DNA of 64,000 nt from Penicillus capitatus. Its lineage: Eukaryota > Chlorophyta. A program made the position numbers and the translations under genes. Position 1 is the stretch's first letter, and each line of letters begins with the position of its first letter. The stretch covers positions 372,001-436,000 of the forward strand of contig OZ287710.1 of the NCBI GenBank assembly GCA_965649825.1, given 5' to 3'. This document shows, piece by piece, positions 32,408 through 44,275 of the stretch. The notes beneath the pieces are model-generated. The model was given only the letters and a program-made list of their open reading frames with translations, did no database searches and was not told the DNA's origin.

Positions 32408-33651
32408 TCAAGTTTCCACCTTTTCAGCTCCCTCGTCGGCTTCAATCTTCAAGGCATCGTTCAATGTTTCAGCCTGAGCGCCCTGATTTCCACTCCGGCG
32501 ATTTGTTACCCCATCAGTGTCGTCTCTGAATCCAGTCGCCACCTCCATAGTACTCTGTACATGCAGATCCTTATCCTCCACTCCCTGATCGAGACCGTTC
32601 TTTCTCTTCTCCGGTGCTTCTAACTGGAACGCATTCTCATGTTTTGTTTTCGACACTTCCTCAACTGCAACGGCATTGCTCTTCGCAATCTCTTGAGATT
32701 CATTCTCTTTTTCGCTTTGTACATGCGTCGCTGTTCCTTCGGAATTCTTCGCGATCTCTGTGTGTCCATCAACAGTCGTCGTTTCTGTATTGACTGAGAG
32801 AACATTCGTGAGCATCACTAACAAATGTTAAACAGACGTACCTGTTGTTTTCGCCGGGACGGTCGCAGTACTTGTCTTGGCTTGCTGCACATTAGCTGTC
32901 GCACTCTGAGAATGAACATGTCGCACAATAACACGGTCGGAAAATGCAAAGAGCACTTGATGCATCTGTATCTGTGTTGCCAGTGCATTGATTTGCGTCC
33001 TTGCCGTTTTTAGGTCATCTTCTAAACCAGTAATCTTCTTCTGTTGCAGTTCTGTCTTTTCCATGAGGTCCTTTTGGCAGGATTCCAATCTACAAGATAC
33101 GCATACGAATCGAACAAAGGTTCCACGGGATCTGTGGGCCTAGACTTTGACTCTGTCTCCGATTTCAGCTGTTCCAGCTGGTTGTAATCACGAGAAGCAT
33201 GTTCATTCTTCTTGGCCAGTTCACTAGATTTAGCCTAGATGTACCATCCATGAAATCAACCATCCATCCATGCTTGTCTGTCATCTCCCCTACCGCCTCT
33301 TTCTCGAGAGATGCTGTCAAGTCTGAGATGGAGGATTCCCGTTTGATCAAATCCGATTCGAGTTCCTGTATTTTGCCTTGTCGGCTGCTGAGAAGAACTC
33401 CCCCCTCGACCAGTTCTGTATTTTTCTTGGACAACTCCCTTGAAGGAGAACAGCATCGAAAAGTCACAACAGAGAATTCAGAGGGCAAGAGTCAACTCTC
33501 TTAGCTGCTGGTTTATCTGCAGCAACTCATTGACTTCTTTCTTCCAGTAGCGAAACGTCACAAACAGACAAACGGCCAACGAGATAACGGCGCAGAGATA
33601 GACGCCGTTGGTCTTGGCGTGTGGTCGATGCTTGTGATGCACCGGGAGCAT
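32408..33651 (-). CDS. Single-pass membrane protein with long coiled coil and acidic tail
   Basis: The ATG at 33649-33651 opens a basic N-terminus (MLPVHHKHRPHAK) followed by one hydrophobic helix (VYLCAVISLAVCLFVTF), a type II signal-anchor arrangement. The rest is predicted coiled coil over several short exons: ELSKKNTEL, KIQELESDLIKRESSISDLT, ELAKKNEHASRDYNQLEQ, ITGLEDDLKTARTQINAL. A final 48 bp intron (GTACGT..CTCTCAG) leads to an acidic, Glu/Ala-rich tail ending EGAEKVET. It resembles golgins or other membrane tethers in layout only, and I recognise no family. The gene is convergent with the ABC transporter, 142 bp away. Confidence 0.6.
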
Positions 33652-34011
33652 ACTTCGAATCCGTCGATATACCGAACTCTCAGAATATCAACGGACGTAC
33701 ACGTAGGGAGGTCTCCGGTTACCAAAACCGTACACTTCCCTTCCATACATACGGTACTCGGAGCCCGGCAATGTACGGGTGTGCAACCCTCAGTTAGCGA
33801 ACAGTCACGTTCACTTGGTGGTTTTGCATTTGAGGCTCTGTTGTTTTCGATAGCACTACTATTGAAATCGATAACAATCCCTGCCTGCATTCAATTTTTA
33901 GTCTCGACGTTTGTCACTCGCGGACACACACACTACTGTTGACGCTTCCGACAGGTATTATCCTGTACCCACACGACTGTTACATCACTCGCATCTTACA
34001 GGAGATTTGGG
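33652..34011. other. Divergent intergenic region
   Basis: These 360 bp lie between the coiled-coil gene and the Nudix-dsRBD gene. Open frames of about 110 codons occur on both strands but show no start context, domain or splice partner. I read the stretch as two promoters. Confidence 0.4.
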
Positions 34012-36737
34012 ATGAACCGCAGTCGACAGAGCGATGCCGAGTTCTGTTTTGAGGATCTGTTCGAAGACGACGACGACGACAATGTCAATGAAACAAACCC
34101 GTCTGGTCCCAGTTACACCTCTGCGGAAAATACGTCGACGGCTGACGCAGAGAACGGGATTTCTGCGTTGACATTGACGTTTAAGAAGTTACAGATGGAG
34201 GAAAACGAACAAACGAATCTTGCTGACGATTGGAAGAGGGATGTCGAATTGAAGTGGTCATCTATTCATACTCATGCTGACATTCCGACTCGACTGGTAG
34301 CCGATTGCCATCAAGAGATAAATGTGTGACGAAAGTGTGACAGGGATCGTCTGCACCTGTGAGGATTCCTCAGAGAAGTCTGACATGGTCTGCTCATAAC
34401 ACGGATCGTCTGCAGCAGATTAATGAAGATGGGGACGTCGAACTGCAGAGGGCAACAACATTCGTGCCACCCCATCTGACCGTCGAGCAACCAGCCATTC
34501 AGTTCTCTCTCAATTCAGGCTTAGCAGAGAAGCGAGCAATGTTGAAGGCACGCGAAAAAATCTTAAGTACGGATGACATCTCTATTTAACATTCAAAAGA
34601 TGTGACGGTGGATAACCGTAGGTTTTATTGAGTCGGATGGTCAGACATTCGCGGAAACATCCGATTTTCGTATTCCAACTGGAGCACCCAGTGGTTTGAG
34701 TCGTGAGTTTGGTGGCGACACATCTTCTCGAGTGGTTTCTCGACCACCAGCTGCTTAGCCGTTAGCTTTTTTAGTTCAGACTTCTATTCCTTTACACAGT
34801 TTCGGTCGGGCTTTACGGAAAAGAGGTGACAAAACATCCGTTTCCAGAGACAGTTTACGGTCCTTCTAGCAGTTGTGGAACAATGGAATGGCAAGCCATC
34901 TGTCATCACCTCCGTTGAATTGAGAATCACTTTATACGATTTGGAAGTTGTCAAGAGGCACTGAGCGCAACACGTTGATCGCTTTTGAAGCACTCGCATT
35001 TTACTTTTGGAAGTGGAAACCTGGACAGCATTATTTTCATGTCCATGGTTTCTATCTCATGACAGAGTTCGATGGTTCTTATGCAGTCCCGACTCGATGG
35101 ACATAGTTTTTTGATTATCGTGTGTTGGTCTCTTCTCTGCAGAAGTGGTTAAACATTCGCATAAATGGACATGGGCATGTTGCATTGCGTGAAATCTTGG
35201 AAATCATCGTGCCAGACGTAAGCCCGTTCCATCTGCTCAGTATGCAGAATCCCTCCAATCGCGGCGTCGCCTACCATGGATGCATCGTCCTGTCGCGCGC
35301 AATGGAAAAAGTTTTGCTCGTCAAGCCACAAGGATGTCCGTCGTGGTGCTTTCCACTTGCAACTGTGCTGCCTTCTTTGCGAAGCAAAGGATCGTATGAT
35401 CGGCGCATTTCTTAGGACAAACGAACGAACGGCATCGAAGCCGCAGCAAACGCCGTCCACGATCAGACCGGCGTTCATGTACTCGACTCGATAGATCCTG
35501 ACGTCTTTGTTGAGGTGCGTCGCCACACGTGCACTGGGGCCGTTGGCGGACTTTCCGAACTGTGAGTGAGACAGGTTCCTTTTCCTCCAGGGGCTTCTGA
35601 ATTGGCCCGACTGTACATCGTCCACAGTGCTCCGAAGAAAACGTCATCTCCTTCACAATACTCGACGATCGAGGAGGTCGCATGGAAAGATTTTAGACCA
35701 ATTCTAGAACTCCCAGATGGTACGCCCTTCGAGGAAGAGTCAGTCATGCCCTTCTTGAAGGATCTTCGTCAATGGGTGTTGAGGTATAGTAGTAATATTT
35801 CGGCTGATCCATGCCAAAGTGCGTGTTCTTCCAGACATCACCATCTTCGGGCGAGGGGGGACCCGCAACTCGGCAGAATCATTTTGTTCAATCGCCGACA
35901 CCACTCTGGAACTCTACCGAGATCTGTTTTGGCCTCTGCTCTTCAAAACAACGACGTGTGTTGCCCTCTTTTAATGATATTATTCGGTATTTGAGGCAAG
36001 AATTGTGTTCAGTTGCCCGATGCAGAGTATACGATATTCACGCCTTCAGAGGTCATGCATGCAGACGATATGGTTCCACGCTTCAGTCAACCAACATTCG
36101 CATGCACCCTTACTCTTTCACACTTAAACCTTGGTCTGACACCAGGTGATTTTTTTGATCTAATGCAACGGGCATGAGAACCATGTGATAGAGATTTGCT
36201 ATCTGGATGAAGAAGATGCGAAGGAAATGGCAGCCATGAGTGGCATTCTATATCTCTCTGGCGGCATCGACCAGCACTCAAACTACTTTCATTTTGCCCC
36301 AATGCGAAGTTCTCCTCCGCACAAGCCTTTCTGGAATGAGATGGTTGTCCTCTGACGGTTGGCATTCATGTCATTCCTTGTGCTGTTAGGTAGCAGAGTA
36401 TGCAAAGAGATGCAGAGAAGGTGCTCTGCTGAACGGGAACATGAGTTATTGGCAGAATCCCGGTCACGACATGATCCCACGCAGCAGTGTTCTCCAATAC
36501 AAAAGCAGTCTCAAGACATCTGTCTCGGTCCTGGAAGACTTCTGTACCAAGAAGAACTTCACGATCAAATTTGAATTCGAGGTTAGGTCTAAAGGATTCA
36601 TCGGATTGATCACTATCCCTGAACTGGGACTCAATCGGTTTGATGGAGCACTGAAGGAACACAAGCGTGACGCCAAAGAGAATGTGGCCATGATGATGTT
36701 GGACATGTTGAAGGAGAGAGGGATGTACGTTGTGTAA
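34012..36737 (+). CDS. Decapping-like (Dcp2-type) Nudix protein with C-terminal dsRBD-like domain
   Basis: The ATG at 34012 starts an acidic N-terminal region (FEDLFEDDDDDN). A segment FVPPHLTV..FSLNSG near 34470-34530 follows. From about 34980 the sequence resembles the Dcp2 helical box A and Nudix fold: AFEALAFYFWKW, LREILEIIVPDVSPF, GCIVLSRAMEKVLLVKPQGC, SWCFP. A 51 bp intron (GTGCTG..TTCTTAG) leads to NGIEAAANAVHDQTGVHVLD, and a 60 bp intron (GTGCGT..GAGACAG) to ELARLYIVHSAP. Box B-like TIEEVAWKDF and FLKDLRQWVLR follow. The Nudix consensus REUxEExGU reads NAVHDQTGV, so the metal-binding glutamates are missing. Phase-0 introns after QNND and NEM lead to a C-terminal domain with dsRBD features (SVSVLEDFCTKKNF..FEFEVRSKG..KRDAKENVAMMMLDML), ending at a TAA at 36735-36737. 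The 34012-34960 part could be a separate gene because its splices are less certain. Confidence 0.6.
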
Positions 36738-36784
36738 CCGGCTCGACATACGGTTTCTTGTATATACCCGTGACAACGACGCCC

Positions 36785-38266
36785 ATGTTTCGAAGTCTCA
36801 CGCTTCTCCGTCGCTGCATCGCGACCTCTTTCACCGAGGAGAGACATGTTTCACTGACGGTTATGCTTGAAGCGACCTTGGGTTCACGCAAGTGCTGGCT
36901 GGCGCAGACGGTGATAAAATCGGGCAGTTTGGCCCCAGTGACGCCTCGCGCCACGCAGTACTTGCACGAATGGAAGAAATCGCGTGCTCCCAACGGACCC
37001 CTAATCTCGGCTGCCATTCAAGAAGCAATAAAGCTGAAGAGATTATCTCCCATTTTTTGGAAGAAGTTCAAACATGGACCGTTTAAACCCGAACAGCTCA
37101 AAGCTTTGGACATGAGAACTTTAACATTCCTCTACTATGGACTCTGCTACTTCTCCTCCAATAACCTTTTTCCTGAAACAGTGAGACACGCCATCTGTTC
37201 TTTTAAGGCGAACGATGTGGATTCAGGAAAAGAACGCGGAAGGCAGACATCTTGCATCCAAAGTACTGGAAGAGATCTTAAGTCTGGATCGGTTTCTGCA
37301 GTTTGATAACAGGCAAGTTGCATTGCGTTTGCTTCTGTACTTACCAAATACGCCAAAACCATTGTAGACTTACTGTGTCTCATGTCTTGCTTGGCATGGC
37401 CATGACAGACGACGTGGACTCTGAACGCCTACAGAGAATGAGTTACAAAGTCATGAGTCGAGTGAAGCGATTGCATCCTGAAACTCTGGTCGATGTGCTG
37501 TTCTCATGGGCAAGGCTGGAGTGGGATAAGGCAGAAGATTTGGTAGTCCTGTCCGAAGAGGCGAGATTGCACAAACAGTTCGTTTCTGCAAAGCACCTTG
37601 CACAAGTGGGTTTCCTGTTGTCGTCATGCTCGTGGTTTAACGTCTGTGCCTAACGTGCAGGGTATTTGGGCATGGACGAAGATCGGTCACACATTTGAAG
37701 AACACGTAGATGAATTCCTTACCCAACTCGTAGAGAGTGAGAAGGTGAAGGATCTGTCGGCCAATGACATAGGTTTAGTTCTCTCATGCGCCGGACAGTC
37801 GAATTTGAACGATCAACTGCAGCACGTCCTTCGTCATTTCTTCTCAGAATTTGATCTATCAGAGTGCGATAGTTCTGATCTTATCAGGATATTCATTGGA
37901 ATGGGACGGTTACCTTCTCAGGAAGCCAGTGCATTGAATGCTCTGATTGAGGAACTGGGAACGTTTCGCTGCCTCCGCTGGTTTCGAGCATCTGATTTTG
38001 TGTCTGTATTGAATACATACCTCATCACAGGAGCAAAGAACGACGCTTTTGTCGATCGATTGGCTTTCGAGGCTGGACAGGCCAAAAAAATGGCTCAGTA
38101 CTCAGTTAAAAGTCTATCCAGAATGCAAGAGATGTTATCAGATGTGGGGATGCAGAAGAATGTCATTCAGATCTTTGCAAACGAACTGTCGCGGAGAGAA
38201 AAGTCACTGAGAGGTACAAGTAGACGAGGTGGCCTGTCCCATGACGCCGATGAGCAACCGAAGTAG
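36785..38266 (+). CDS. Organelle-targeted helical-repeat protein (OPR/FASTK-like)
   Basis: The ATG at 36785 begins MFRSLTLLRRCIATSF, an Arg/Ser-rich amphipathic leader typical of mitochondrial or plastid import. The rest is alpha-helical repeats with leucine-rich spacing: LKALDMRTLTFLYYGLCYFS, HPETLVDVLFSWARLEWDK, LSANDIGLVLSCAGQSNLND, SDLIRIFIGMGRLPSQEAS. This pattern is seen in octotricopeptide and FASTK-type organellar RNA-binding proteins. No RAP domain is visible at the C-terminus, which is basic (RREKSLRGTSRRGG). Introns of about 50-60 bp are needed near 37300-37370 and 37610-37660. The Nudix-dsRBD gene ends 47 bp upstream on the same strand. The role in organellar RNA metabolism is inference from fold and targeting. 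Confidence 0.55.
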
Positions 38267-38751
38267 ATACATATGGTTAAATCCTGATATGCAGCATTGT
38301 CAATACAACAGATGCAAGCAAGATCTTGAAATCAACACACACACCCATTTGAATGGATACATGCAGTTTCATTGGTATTACAAACGAAGTTGTTATCGTT
38401 GTCCAAAACAGCGTGTACAAATGTGTCCATTCTGAGAGGCGTCGTTGTATGTGAGTACTATGGTGCCATCCGCAATGCCACAAGTCAGTTTCAAAATGAC
38501 CTTTACAGAGCTAGCTCTTATTAATAGACAGTTATGCTCTCGGTTGTCAGCGTCTTGTTCAGACAGCAATCCTGTAATCAAAATGATAGACTAAATACCG
38601 GCTCTGTCGCTTCAGTAAGTAAACAAATGGAAATAATGAACCGAAGCTGCAGAAGATAGACATGAAATTAAAAAGAAGGCCGATCGATACCCATTCCGCC
38701 ATGTTTGGCACTCAGCAAGAGGCTCTTGTCGTCTCTCCTTCTTATCCACAC
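38267..38751. other. Convergent intergenic region
   Basis: About 485 bp of AT-richer sequence lie between two converging genes. I see short runs such as ACACACACACACC near 38337 but no gene, RNA or repeat family. Confidence 0.4.
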
Positions 38752-39357
38752 TTAACAGTGTGACACGCGCGGTTTCGTTAATGATGATGAGGGTTCCGAC
38801 GATTCATTTTCATTTGCAGGAATACCCATCACTCGTCTCTGAGGGCTTCTGCTTGTTCTGAGGAAGTGCCTTCGACGACTAAGGAAGCCCTTGAGAGATG
38901 AGAATGGTTGCGGCTGCTCAACCGATGATACGGTTGCAAAGCATTGCATGACTGGTTTCTCTTCAGATTCCTTCATTGTCGGACTGGGACGTCCAGAAAG
39001 TCTTTCTCGTAGAGAGTTCGTTAAGGCTGTTAGGAAAGTCCTTCTGTTCTCTTCTTCTTATGCTCGTTTTGCCAACACGCTTTCGCAGAGAGAACATTCG
39101 GGAAGAGCGGGACCGGGCATGAGACATGTTGCACAGAATTTCGCGTCGCAGTTTGCACAGACGCGTTTCCAGATGTCGCGCCGACCGCACTTCCAACAAC
39201 AGGATTTGCCAAACGGACCAACGCTGGACCTCCTCTTGCTAAAGAACCTGTCGCTGTCAGCAATGTGCCGTTTAGCTGCGAGCCGAACCTTGAGGAAAGG
39301 GTCATTGTGGCCACGGTATTTGAATTCTTCGAAGTCATGGCACAGTTCTGGACGCAA
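38752..39357 (-). CDS. Zinc-finger protein, possibly HIT type (model incomplete)
   Basis: A Cys/His-containing segment at about 39070-39190 reads CWKCGRRDIWKRVCANCDAK, then FCATCLMPGPALPECSLCES. The spacing CxxC..CxxC..CxxC..CxxC resembles a HIT-like or treble-clef zinc finger. The preceding FEEFKYRGHNDPFLKVRLAA is charged and helical. Downstream the frame carries an in-frame TAA (about 39058-39060) and then stays open for a basic, Arg/Ser-rich tail ending at 38752. An intron probably removes the stop, but the splices I tried do not preserve this tail. The start was not found; the 5' exon should lie upstream of 39357. Function unknown. Confidence 0.4.
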
Positions 39358-39621
39358 ACGACGTGTTCACTCTTTTAGTGTTTCTGCGACCGGCTCCAGA
39401 CACTGTGACACGGCGAGTCTTTTCACACGAGGCGACGCGACGCGACGCGGAGAGAAACCGATACGTTCAGAACGAAGATCTACAATACGAGAAGCTGTCC
39501 GTCAGCGAAGATCCAAAGCGAATGGTGAAAAACAGCCTGAAGTCCCATAACGGTTAATTGCTTTCGAGAGACTTCTGATGACAGTATTATTAGGAAAAGA
39601 ACACGTGGAGGAAAACATGGC

Positions 39622-41700
39622 TCAGCACCCATCTGTCCGTGTTGAAATCACGAGTGTGGTCTTTCCGTCATCGACGACCTCGGCCTCCTTCTCGCAATTG
39701 GCATCCACTTTAGCAGTGCGAACTGCATGAATGGACACTGTACCACTCACGGCACCCGATACAATAAGGAGTGGATCCCTAATGGGGCTGTCCTCGGCCG
39801 AAACAAACACCAGACCTTCTGGATCGATATCTACAAGTTCCTTATTGTTGTAATGCTCGGCCCATGTCTTTCCATGTGCACCTACGATGCAGAGGTGATT
39901 TGGTGATTGCATGAAACACAGGAGATTGAACCTGGGTAGTAGGTGGACTGCCAAACGGGAGAGAGAGGATCAGAGGCATCATAGACAAAAATAGCACCTC
40001 CTCTCTCGAGACTGACACAGACAACTCGACGGTCTGACAAGTTTCCCACAGCCACAGCTTCAGGCTCTGGTCCCCTGGATGTCGAACGTACATCAGCTGT
40101 GTCATTTGGAATAGCCGTCAATGCCATCGATGGAAGCTCAAGCCCATCCACCTCGGGGACTGACCCGATGGACAGTGACTCCGGGCGTTCTCTTTCTTCA
40201 AAAGCAGCGGTAATCAACTCGTCCAAGACATCAGCATCAATAAGCGTGTTGGATTCGAGGCTCGCCTCAGCAGTGTCGGCTGTATCTGTGGGAGGTTCTA
40301 GACAGAAGCTGTCCACTGCATCTGCATTGAAGGCCCATGGCATGAAGGTTCCCATGACACGTTCAAAATCATTTCCACTGTCGTAAACTTGTTCCATATT
40401 GCTAGCTTTATAGATCGACCAGCTGCGGCCACCATACGTCACCAGTCTACAATAAGGGGATATCTAACAATACATGGGCGAGTCAAGAAGCGCTTTACCT
40501 GTCATATATGTTCTCGCCGTCTTCAGTTTGTCCGGCAATTCCATCGACGATGCTGATTGGCAAGGTGCCAAGACCATTTGGATCGGCCAATGCTTCCACC
40601 GTCTCGTCCGGAATGTCTTCTGTTCGATTGGCGAGTTCAGCACCATCGACATACTCAATCCAGCTTGGAATGCCCTGGTGGTCTTCATCATACTCTTTCT
40701 GATCTCCTTCATTGGCAGTGATAATGAAATCTTCGCCTTCATGCGAGAAAACAGCAATAGCATCTGGTTGAAAGACTGAAAATACTCCACTCCACGATCG
40801 CAGGACACCAGGTCCATCCGTCGCACTTGTGTCCAGTGCGTTCTGTTTCTGACTTAAGTCCTTCTCGCCATAACTTGTGATTGACGTAAAGCGATTGGTC
40901 TCCAGATCCAACACAGCCACGGCATTATTCTCTTGCAGATTCACAAAGACAGTCTTGCCGTCTTCGGATACAACAACTTGTTCTGGTTCTAAATCTTTGC
41001 TTAGTGTTTGACTGGCCATCATGGACGGTTTCAATCCTTGTCCTCTCCAGATCCAACGGACGCCGTTTTTAATGACACGCTCAGTGTCATCATTGAACGA
41101 TGTGAAATCGACTGTCTCTACAGCTGCCTCCCCTTTCTCCAGTTTCTTCATATCAATGATAGAGACAGATCCCTCTGGGTTAATGAATTTTCCTTTTTTG
41201 GTCATCCCTGCTTCACCTTCGTTGGCAACAAGGAGCTTGCTGCACTGTGGAGTGAAGGCAATAGAATCTGGCAAGGCACCAACCTCGACTTCGTGGAGAA
41301 GCTCGAGTCCATTGTCTTCTGTATACGGTGAATAGATGAATACGATTCCTGGACTGGACTCTGGATTGGCTGGCATTGTGGCAGCGATGTAACCGCCACA
41401 ATGCGCGACATCTGTTACCTCGCCAGGGATTCGTGTTGTAAAGACGACGACAGGAATCACAGGGTTCGAGATGTCAATAACGCGGAGTTGTTTATTCCCT
41501 GAGACATAGACATAAGCAGTGGCAGGGTCGTAAACAAGCTGTTCGGCTGCAGCGTCTCCGAAACAATAAACCTCTCTGCCACTCTCGTCGAATTTAAACG
41601 GCAGGTAAACTTGGGAGAGTCGTTCCAGAATGATTGGTTCAGTGCGGACTGTTACAAAGAGCAACGCAGAAAAGAGAATCCATGCAGGTGTCAAGGCCAT
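39622..41700 (-). CDS. Secreted choice-of-anchor I family beta-propeller protein
   Basis: The ATG at 41698-41700 opens a signal peptide (MALTPAWILFSALLFVTVRT). The body is a beta-propeller-like domain of the choice-of-anchor I / mesenchyme-specific cell-surface glycoprotein family: YVSGNKQLRVIDISNP, LLVANEGEAGM, LEPEQVVVSEDGKTVFVNLQ followed by ENNAVAVLDL, VFQPDAIAVFSHEGEDFIIT followed by ANEGDQKEYD, then GGRSWSIYKAS and YDSGNDFE. All are family landmarks in the usual order. A long first exon runs to about 40495, and two short introns follow. Some relatives are fused to alkaline phosphatase or nuclease domains; none is seen here. Probably extracellular or wall-associated, with no known catalytic activity. 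Confidence 0.85.
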
Positions 41701-42026
41701 TTGATACGAAAACGAGACGAAAAGATGCACTCAAGATAACAACAGCAGCCGCGACTGTCCGCATCTCTGACAAACGACTTTGAATATTCGGTGAATCTGA
41801 ATGTAACAGAGAACTTCAAGGAGAACCGTTGTTGGTCGGTTTGCTTGAAGTCATCATCGCTAATTCATCTACTCACTCAATCTGTTGGAAATGTAGCGTC
41901 CAATCCGTTGTTCATAGCCATCGGAAGCGGTTTGGTGTCATGGTAACCACATCGGCGCGCTGACCATCAGCCGTGACGGGTGCTAACCTCCGAGTCAACT
42001 TCCTGCATCGGGTTCTGATGCCAGAG
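41701..42026. other. Divergent intergenic region
   Basis: About 325 bp precede the secreted propeller gene. I checked both strands for a tRNA around 41930-42020 and found no cloverleaf. No other feature was seen. Confidence 0.4.
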
Positions 42027-44042
42027 ATGAACGGATCAGGCTATAGAGCAAGCAGTTTAAAGAGGACGACGAAAAGGGAAGTAAAACCGAAAATAGGGAA
42101 CGGGAACAAAGATTTGTAGAAGGAAGAGAAACGGCTTGCCGATGACCTCAACCCTATTTTTGTAGAGCATGAGTCGTCATCACCGCAGCATCTCAAGCCA
42201 ACACCGGAATTCGCGAAGGTGATGCTTAGGGATGGGTGGTGGCGATCTCTTCAGTAATCGGCGAAGCAGGTGCTGGTGAATATCGACTTGTTCATCCGAA
42301 AAGCAATAATTCAATGCGTGAAGGCCTATATTCGTCGTCTGGTGCCCGAAAAAGGAGAAGATTTGGTGTGCCTGCTTTAACGGACGATGGCCGTCAAAGG
42401 AAAAATTTGGTGTTGGAGAAGACATATTAGGACAGATTGAGCGCATATGAAGAACTCACTACAGCAACATGACAAGCTACCTTCCTCAAATGGCCGAAAA
42501 GACGACATTGAAGTTATTCAGCTTGTATACATTCTTTTGTAAAATCAGAATCTTCTAACGCGCAGTTATGCATACCTCTAACTTGGTCAAAAAATGTAGA
42601 CCGGGTCTCGTGCGCGACAGGACCTTTTCGTCTGCAAAGGCGAACAAGCAGGATCAGATGAACTCCTCATCCGTAAGAGTCAAACATTTAAAAGAGACCC
42701 CGAGCAATATCTCAGATCCATTGGATTTTCGGTTGAACCACTCTTATGAAAGGCAAGAGGAGAAGATGCAGAATCTTCGTAGTACCAAGTATCGGTGTCA
42801 ACAAAACCGTGAACATGAAAAATAACAACCATGGCAATGATTGTCGGTGCTGCTTGCAGTAAGAAGAGTCTTTCCAATTTCATGAGAGATCGACGATTTC
42901 ATTCAAGAACGGTTGCAAGAAGTATTCGAAGAAAGCGTGAAAATGCACGGCGCAGAAGACAGGGAAAAGAAAAATTAAGGAAAGCCGTAACAAACGGCGA
43001 AAGTGTGGAAAGCGAAAGTACATAGAAGCGGGAACTGTCGACTCCGCAATGACGGATGGGGCAACGGTTTGTCTCTGCGTTACTTGTACACGAAATGTGC
43101 CTCCCAACCGTGTTTTCCCCGACGTAGACAATATTCTCGAAATCCAGAAGACTAAAAGTGCAGAGAAGGCACCCTTACAAGAAGTTTATGTTTGGAGATG
43201 AGGAAACCAATCAAATCCTGCCATATGTGGAATCAAAGCACTATTGCACAGCCACCATTTGCAAATTTTTCGTCAAGAATACAAAGAAAGACCTGAGTTT
43301 GTTGGATTGGATTCGGGAAGAGCGAAGATCGTGACTTGGGCCAAGAAAGACACAAGCGAAAAATTGATTCAAACCGAGTTAAAAGAAGCAAAGCGCTGGT
43401 CATCAAATCCGAGTCGACCTTTCAAACATTTGGTTTGGCCGGAGAATATTCTAGTATAGCATGGGCGTTGTCGTCAACGAGGTACGAGGAAATATCAAGA
43501 ATTACAAAATGACACAAACGGAGACATCATTCCCGACTTTGTGCAGAATGGAGTAGAGTTGCTGCGGATGCGGTACGACGATATCTCGGATCGCTTGACT
43601 CGCAGCGCCACGCAGTTTATTTTCCGTCGCGTCTGAAAGACAAAAAGCAAGGAAGCAGGTGACCGTCGAGGAAATCTTATCTCACTTTCCAACAAATGCA
43701 GCAGTTTGTGAAGGCGGCTTTCGCTGCTTATCAGACCGAATGAAGGCGTCTATCGACGTGCGTTCGTCTGTCCGAAAGGCGTGTTTTTATACACGGCGTT
43801 GTACAGTTGTCCTTTCATAAGATCCCCGCGAATTCTGACCGTTCCGAATCGGATCTTTCGCAAACGTGGAACGACGAAGACGCGAACAATACCGCAGACG
43901 AGAGGGTCGATCCCAGCGTCAATGCTGTCGTCGATGTTGGTTCGCCGCATGATGATCACTGCGTTCACGGCATACTTTTATATCGAGCGCGAAAGCCGTG
44001 GTGGAACTCTCTTCCGCAGCGGGCATTGACGATTGTGTTTTA
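42027..44042 (+). CDS. Unidentified basic protein(s), one or two genes
   Basis: Several plus-strand frames look coding but cannot be joined with confidence. A first group (about 42240-43459) is very basic: SSSGARKRRRFGVPAL, LNHSYERQEEKMQNLRST, then across an intron GTATCG..TTGCAG to KKSLSNFMRDRRFHSRT, followed by an Arg-rich helix. It ends with RPFKHLVWPENI near 43450. A second group starts at an ATG at 43461 (MGVVVNE), crosses a 65 bp intron (43482-43546) to NGVELLRMRYDDISDRLTRS, and probably continues through VTVEEILSHFPTNAAVCEGG to an acidic end closing at 44042. The basic composition suggests nuclear or nucleolar proteins. No family was recognised, and the two groups may be separate genes. 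Confidence 0.35.
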
Positions 44043-44275
44043 ATGGAAAAGAATTGGTCGCGTAAACCCAAAGTGTCGTCTGAATCATCTGTTCTGCGTT
44101 TCCTTGAATTCCATCTATTCCTCAGCCTAAATCACAAAGTACTCGACACTTCGAATGGTAAGAATGTGTTTTCTTTTGAATCGTGTTTTGGTTTCTGTCG
44201 ATAGATAGATACGTTACCGTACTTACAGAAGCGTTTCAACTTCGCACCCACCCACCCATGATCCAATTTATTCAC

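Noticed and set aside
33558-33942. Overlapping 107-110 codon frames on both strands between divergent genes
   Set aside because: No start context, splice partner or domain. They occupy a divergent promoter region.
30636-34873. Identical 16-mer GGTCCTTCTAGCAGTT at about 30640 and 34858
   Set aside because: It looks like an intron-end type sequence occurring twice, with no flanking similarity. It is not evidence of a mobile element.
39430-39455. Short GACGC tandem run
   Set aside because: It is only about four units within a GC-rich stretch, too small to be called a repeat array.
41930-42020. Possible tRNA gene (TGGTAACCA-like arm and a hairpin)
   Set aside because: No 7 bp acceptor stem, no T-arm consensus and no plausible anticodon loop could be built on either strand.
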